This document shows positions 60,217 to 64,000 of a stretch of DNA of 64,000 bases, piece by piece. Origin of the DNA: UBA4416 sp043719555. Its GTDB lineage: Bacteria; Bacteroidota; Bacteroidia; B-17B0; Aurantibacillaceae. The stretch is taken from NCBI GenBank assembly GCA_043719555.1, contig JAYSTR010000120.1:1-64000 (forward strand). The letters are read 5' to 3'. The notes beneath the pieces were generated by a model, which saw only the letters and a program-made list of their open reading frames with translations, did not search any database and was not told where the DNA came from. Numbering within the stretch: position 1 is the first letter of the stretch; each line of letters begins with the position of its first letter. The position numbers and the translations under genes are program-made.

Positions 60217-60717
60217 TTACATCATTACAGATACAATACCGCCCATTAACGCCATAGAAACCGCCCAATATCCTAAATTCACGGCAACGTATTTTGCACT
60301 TTTTTGCTCAAATAAAGCGTTAATTGCCATAATGGGCAATACAAGAAAAAGAGCAGCTATAATGCCGTGAAAAGCACCATGTTTAAACGTTCGGTAACTA
60401 GATCCATATAAATCCATAATTTTTTTGAATAGTTGCATCGGCTCAGAGTTAGGATCAGAAGAATCTGGTTGCATACCTAAAATAGAAAAAATGCCATATT
60501 GATGAATTACGATTGGTTGCATAATAAAAGCTAACATAAATGAGAATAACCAAGTTAAACCCATCACTTTCATCATGTTTGCTTCTTTACCTTTTTCTGG
60601 AGTCATACCAGTTTCATTCATCCAAATGGTACCAAATGTTTTGGGGTTAAACCAAACAAATCCTATTACTAAAGGAATTAAACTGGCAATAAAAACGGCT
60701 AAAAAATTAACTTGCAT
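60217..60717 (-). CDS. DUF1761 family membrane protein
   Basis: A 166-residue protein with four hydrophobic segments. The opening FLAVFIASLIPLVIGFVWFN and KTFGTIWMNETGMT are the DUF1761 signature; the C-terminal pair of helices (AINALFEQKSAKYVAVNLGYW without extension) also fits. Function of the family is unknown. It is a single-gene unit with a clear terminator. Confidence 0.85.
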   Translation of the reverse strand: MQVNFLAVFIASLIPLVIGFVWFNPKTFGTIWMNETGMTPEKGKEANMMKVMGLTWLFSFMLAFIMQPIVIHQYGIFSILGMQPDSSDPNSEPMQLFKKIMDLYGSSYRTFKHGAFHGIIAALFLVLPIMAINALFEQKSAKYVAVNLGYWAVSMALMGGIVSVMM

Positions 60718-60761
60718 AATTATATTGTTTTAAGGGGTTAGATATTAAAAATAGTAAAAAA

Positions 60762-61577
60762 CTAATACGCGTCAAAATCGATTAATTCGAAATAGATGTT
60801 TTTTGTATTGATGTCAATGTTGAAATCACCTAAGGGTTTAAAAATTAAATTTAAGGGAGAGGGTTTTAATTTATCAGGAATTTTACATTTAAAAAAGGTA
60901 ACAGGAACATTATTTAAACCAATAACCATTTTTATTAAACCAACGCTTTTATTAGAGCCTATAGCAAATCGTTTGCTTAAACATGCAGAAATAAAATACT
61001 TCTCTGTGTTTGAGTATATAAAATTTGATTGTATATAATTAGTTGATGGATTATTTGTGCGCCATACTAATGTTTGTTCATCAATTAATGATGAGAAAAC
61101 ATTAGTGTTAATTTGATAAGTAGTATTGTCATATAAATACAAATAAGCATTTAATGGAGCTATTAAATTAAACCCTAATTTTTTTGTAAATCCATGTGTG
61201 CTATTTTGATTAGCAACTCCTATTACAAACTGGTAACCTAACTGCGCACCTAACTCATAGGTTTTAGTTGCTAATTGCGTAAACAATCCTTTGCCCTGAA
61301 AGTTCGCATCTGTAGCTGTGTTTAATGATAATAATCCTTTATAGTTTGTGTTGTTTATAGTGTATACAACAGGTATGGTAACATAATGCCCCACTAGTTT
61401 TTTATCATAAAATGCATCGTAACCAACTACTTTACCAAGAGGGTTTGAAAAGTATTGCCATTTTAAAAACTCATAGGTGTATTTTTGTGTTGATGGAAAA
61501 ACAGATGATAGCAAGGAAGCATAAGACTTTAGACTAGCTTCATCGGTTTGCGTTTGTTTAAATTCAAATTCCATCAT
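60762..61577 (-). CDS. GNAT family acetyltransferase
   Basis: The 271-residue protein has a GNAT core at about 20-150: KLVGHYVTIPVVYTI, LLSLNTATDANFQGKGLFTQL (acetyl-CoA loop QGKGLF) and FVIGVANQNSTHGFTKKLGF. The C-terminal half (150-270) is unrecognised. The start overlaps the polysaccharide deacetylase stop by one base, so it is cotranscribed with the glycan genes; acetylation or aminoacylation of a sugar or a lipid precursor is a reasonable guess. Confidence 0.85.
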   Translation of the reverse strand: MMEFEFKQTQTDEASLKSYASLLSSVFPSTQKYTYEFLKWQYFSNPLGKVVGYDAFYDKKLVGHYVTIPVVYTINNTNYKGLLSLNTATDANFQGKGLFTQLATKTYELGAQLGYQFVIGVANQNSTHGFTKKLGFNLIAPLNAYLYLYDNTTYQINTNVFSSLIDEQTLVWRTNNPSTNYIQSNFIYSNTEKYFISACLSKRFAIGSNKSVGLIKMVIGLNNVPVTFFKCKIPDKLKPSPLNLIFKPLGDFNIDINTKNIYFELIDFDAY

Positions 61578-62407
61578 TACAATGTTTTTAAATACTCGGA
61601 GTAAGTAATAATTTTTGCGTCAAAAGAAACTAACTTGTTTAAGCGATTAAATACATTTTTACGATTATAATACATGAGATAATTATAAAACGTACTGTTA
61701 TTTATCCCGTTGTGCATAAAATGTTCTTGCTTAGTATCTATATCATAAGGATGGAAATAACTTAATAACGGTTGATTATTTTTAAAACAAGAAGCTATAT
61801 TGTTTTTTAATACAAGCCACGGAAACACTCTAAAATAAATACCACCAGCTGTTGGAAAATTTAATGGGCCAAGTTTGCCGAGTGTAATGGGTAATTCCCA
61901 TAAAGCATTGTTAATTAATTTGGGTTCAGTACCAAATTCTTTCCAGCCAAATAAGGGGTTTTGTGCAGGCAAAACAGAACTCGAATATTTAAAACCTAAT
62001 TCTATTAATACTTCGTGTGCCCATTGTGTTTTCTCTGTTATAGAAAGTACAGGAGCTCTAAAACCAATAATGTTTTTTGCTCCAGCTTTTGTTAATGCGT
62101 TGAGGTTTTTTTCTAAATCAAGTTTAAATGTTTCATTCGAGTGTTTATCTAACGTGATGTGACTATAGGAATGGCATGCGATTTCGTGTCCCTCATCCAT
62201 AATCTGTTTTATTAAATCAGGATAACGCTCTGCAATTTTTCCTACGACGAAAAAAGTACAGTGTGCGTTTTTTTGTTTAAGCCAAGTTAAATATAGCTGT
62301 GTGTTTTCTTCAACTCTATCTTTATAAAACGAGCCATTAACAACATTCTCGCGAACATCTTCTAAATCAATGCTAAATAAAAAATGATTATCCTTTTTTA
62401 GAGTCAT
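61577..62407 (-). CDS. Polysaccharide deacetylase (NodB-like)
   Basis: A 276-residue carbohydrate esterase family 4 protein: the metal/catalytic Asp pair in LFSIDLEDVRENV, the zinc motif HEIACHSYSH, the Arg motif IIGFRAPVLSI and SYFHPYDID near residue 225, which resembles the DUF3473-type deacetylases of exopolysaccharide loci. It would remove acetyl groups from N-acetyl sugars. No signal peptide, so it may act on a lipid-linked precursor inside the cell. Its start overlaps the DUF2304 stop by 20 bases. Confidence 0.92.
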   Translation of the reverse strand: MTLKKDNHFLFSIDLEDVRENVVNGSFYKDRVEENTQLYLTWLKQKNAHCTFFVVGKIAERYPDLIKQIMDEGHEIACHSYSHITLDKHSNETFKLDLEKNLNALTKAGAKNIIGFRAPVLSITEKTQWAHEVLIELGFKYSSSVLPAQNPLFGWKEFGTEPKLINNALWELPITLGKLGPLNFPTAGGIYFRVFPWLVLKNNIASCFKNNQPLLSYFHPYDIDTKQEHFMHNGINNSTFYNYLMYYNRKNVFNRLNKLVSFDAKIITYSEYLKTL

Positions 62408-62753
62408 CTTCTAATTTCTTTTTAAGCAAAGCCATTTCTTGTGTTAAGGTTTTAATTTGTTCATGTTGTTTAGAATTAACAACAGATAAGTGTACTAAAA
62501 ACAAAACGATGGCAAAGATAGCAGCCATAAAAACCAATGCAGGCGCATAATACACGCCTAATAACTTTGCAATTACATCTAAGCCATTTCTCCAAAAAGA
62601 AAACAGTAACAATAGTGCGGTACACACAATCCATACAAAAGAATATTCTTCACGTAATTTACCCTTAGTAATTAATCTAAAAACAAAAAACATAAATGCT
62701 AATGCAGTTATGATTGCTAAAATTTGTAAACGGTATGGTATAACGTTTTGCAT
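62388..62753 (-). CDS. DUF2304 family membrane protein
   Basis: A 121-residue protein with three hydrophobic segments (about 8-25, 33-50, 67-88) and a charged C-terminal coiled coil (QIKTLTQEMALLKKKLEDD). It matches DUF2304: YRLQILAIITALAFMFFVFRL without extension, KLREEYSFVWIVCTALLLLFSFW. Such proteins usually sit next to DPM1-like glycosyltransferases, as here (2 bases apart), and may be the membrane partner of that enzyme. Confidence 0.88.
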   Translation of the reverse strand: MQNVIPYRLQILAIITALAFMFFVFRLITKGKLREEYSFVWIVCTALLLLFSFWRNGLDVIAKLLGVYYAPALVFMAAIFAIVLFLVHLSVVNSKQHEQIKTLTQEMALLKKKLEDDSKKG

Positions 62754-62755
62754 AA

Positions 62756-63502
62756 TTAAGTTGTTTTGTTGTTAAATTTTAAACGAATATATAAAAACAA
62801 AATTCCAAATGTTACTTTAAACATATAGTAAATGGAGTTAAGCGTATTAATGGACGATGTACCACTTTGGCGTTCTTTCATAAGAACAGGAACCTCAACA
62901 ATTTTTAAATTATTTAAAGCATATAAAACAATAGCTTCTGGTTCAGGATATTCATCAGGATAATAATTCGCCACTATTTCTAAACTTTTTTTATTTAATG
63001 CACGGTAACCAGATGTACTATCGTTAATAGTTGTGTTAGTTAGAATTTTATTTAACCATTTAAAATAGTTAATGCCAACGCGCCTTGTAAATGACGATTG
63101 ATAACCTTCGTTGGTAATATATCTTGAACCAATAACAACATCTGCTTGATTGTTAATTAATGGATGTATTATTTTAAATAATTCTGTAGGGGGATGTTGA
63201 CCATCTCCATCCATTTGTATGGCAATATCAAAACCACTATTTAGTGCATACATAAAACCCGTTTGTACAGCCCCACCTATACCTAAATTTACTATAAGAT
63301 TAAGATGAGTGAATTTGTTTATTTCAAGAATTTGCTGCGTGTTATCTGTTGAACAATCGTTTACAAAAATTGGAGTTAATGTGTAATTAGAATTTGTGGG
63401 TAATTGTTTAATCTCATAATATAAATTAACAACACTATCCTGTTCGTTGTAACAAGGAATAACAAGAGCTATGTTTAATGTTTTAGTTATCTCTGTTACC
63501 AT
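62756..63502 (-). CDS. Glycosyltransferase family 2 (DPM1/polyprenyl-phosphate type)
   Basis: A 248-residue GT-A enzyme: IALVIPCYNEQDSVVNL, FVNDCSTDNTQQIL (nucleotide-binding Asp), NLGIGGAVQTGFMYA, the metal DxD in IQMDGDGQHPP, GSRYI and GYRALNKKSLEI. A C-terminal hydrophobic stretch (YMFKVTFGILFLYIRL) anchors it to the membrane. It probably charges polyprenyl phosphate with a sugar. The start overlaps the next upstream gene by 20 bases. Confidence 0.92.
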   Translation of the reverse strand: MVTEITKTLNIALVIPCYNEQDSVVNLYYEIKQLPTNSNYTLTPIFVNDCSTDNTQQILEINKFTHLNLIVNLGIGGAVQTGFMYALNSGFDIAIQMDGDGQHPPTELFKIIHPLINNQADVVIGSRYITNEGYQSSFTRRVGINYFKWLNKILTNTTINDSTSGYRALNKKSLEIVANYYPDEYPEPEAIVLYALNNLKIVEVPVLMKERQSGTSSINTLNSIYYMFKVTFGILFLYIRLKFNNKTT

Positions 63503-64000
63503 TACTCATGGCCTGATAATCAGGGTGTTTAATTAAGATGTTTAAATATACTAAATCTTCTTTAGAATAATTTTTCTTTAAAAAGGTAAACCAATATGCT
63601 TCTTTAGTCATACCATCATACGAAATGATTCCGTGTTTGTAAAGATTAGATTGAAACACATTTAAGAAACAAAAAAACAGAATAAAAAAACTGGTAATTA
63701 TTTTCAAACTTTTAGACGAAAGTGAATCATAAATATAAGTTATAAAATAACCCATTGGTATTACTAAAACTGCATATGTTTGTACAAGTGCTCGGCATCC
63801 AAAAGAGCCGCCATAAGTCCAATCCCACCAACTGGATATAATGTATAGGTTTAATAAGAAATAGATACTTGTACTATAAAATAAAGCTTTATTCTTTTTA
63901 TATAAAAACAAGAAACCAATTAAACTTAGCAGCATTAAAGGCGTGTAAAGCAACCAACCTTTGCGGTAGCTAAACAATACGTTAAAAAATTGAGGGTCGT
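63483..64000 (-). CDS. Polytopic membrane protein, C-terminal part (runs off the window)
   Basis: The minus-strand frame is open from base 63998 to the stop at 63483, so the N-terminal part is missing. The visible 171 residues begin DPQFFNVLFSYRKGWLLYTP and have about four membrane segments, followed by a soluble tail ending GNRDN. The SYRKGWLLYTP stretch and the WWDWTYGGSFGCRAL loop recall large Bacteroidota membrane glycosyltransferases or glycan-processing proteins, but the catalytic end is outside. It overlaps the glycosyltransferase gene by 20 bases and belongs to the same operon. Confidence 0.75.
   Translation of the reverse strand, partial: DPQFFNVLFSYRKGWLLYTPLMLLSLIGFLFLYKKNKALFYSTSIYFLLNLYIISSWWDWTYGGSFGCRALVQTYAVLVIPMGYFITYIYDSLSSKSLKIITSFFILFFCFLNVFQSNLYKHGIISYDGMTKEAYWFTFLKKNYSKEDLVYLNILIKHPDYQAMSNGNRDN

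Noticed and set aside
1..64000. tRNA, rRNA or known riboswitch genes
   Set aside because: I looked through the larger gaps and found no cloverleaf or conserved rRNA or riboswitch segments. A covariance-model search would be needed to exclude small RNAs.

Overview
The window is AT-rich chromosomal DNA from a member of the Bacteroidota. Several independent signs agree. Five or six secreted proteins end in type IX secretion (T9SS) sorting domains. Promoter-like boxes follow the Bacteroidota TTTG/TAnnTTTG pattern rather than the E. coli one. Shine-Dalgarno sequences are mostly absent. The ATP synthase cluster contains only atpB-E-F-H-A-G, with the beta and epsilon genes elsewhere, as is usual in this phylum. 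Typical family members are present (DUF2027-Smr, propeller-SpoIIE, LemA/TPM, DUF420). I cannot name the genus. No rRNA, tRNA or CRISPR was seen.

Layout. 1-8.8 kb: the 5' part of a cation-efflux gene, then a tight four-gene operon (TonB-dependent receptor, lipoprotein with a lone 5'-nucleotidase C-terminal domain, YfiR-like protein, CHASE8 hybrid histidine kinase), then rpoN and a DUF420 membrane gene. 8.8-10.2 kb: a small accessory island with a 54-base imperfect hairpin, an orphan hypothetical gene, and a tyrosine recombinase that has lost its middle but keeps its N-terminal domain and its C-terminal catalytic-tyrosine motif. 10.2-15.4 kb: a Cys/His-rich anchored protein, a T9SS cargo protein, a lemA-TPM-TPM operon and a BamA/TamA-like outer-membrane protein. 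15.4-24.7 kb: propeller-SpoIIE phosphatase, comEC, DUF2027-Smr, a DMT transporter, ribD and yicC. 24.7-25.2 kb: a DUF559 endonuclease-like gene bracketed by two inverted, hairpin-forming repeats, which looks like a self-contained mobile unit. 25.2-32.2 kb: ubiA-family prenyltransferase, hydrolase, DnaJ protein, oligopeptide-binding lipoprotein, secreted protein, biotin carrier protein and a Tat-type superoxide dismutase.

32.3-39.8 kb: two tandem paralogous T9SS adhesin-like proteins, the second enlarged by six Ig-like repeats. 39.8-48.4 kb: hemL, a DEAD-box helicase, purB, a glycosyltransferase, a GNAT acetyltransferase, lysC and lysA. 48.5-55.6 kb: the ATP synthase cluster and aspS, all on the minus strand. 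55.7-58.9 kb: a T9SS type-B protein with SprB-like repeats. 58.9-64 kb: kbl, DUF1761, and a minus-strand polysaccharide or surface-glycan group (GNAT, polysaccharide deacetylase, DUF2304, DPM1-like glycosyltransferase, truncated membrane protein).

The observations I find most worth following are these: the DUF559 unit, whose flanking repeats show compensatory stem changes; the TonB-receptor/YfiR/CHASE8-kinase operon with its catalytically incomplete 5'-nucleotidase-like lipoprotein; a 25-base dispersed repeat that encodes the same peptide in two unrelated genes; and the recombinase remnant beside an orphan cassette-like gene.
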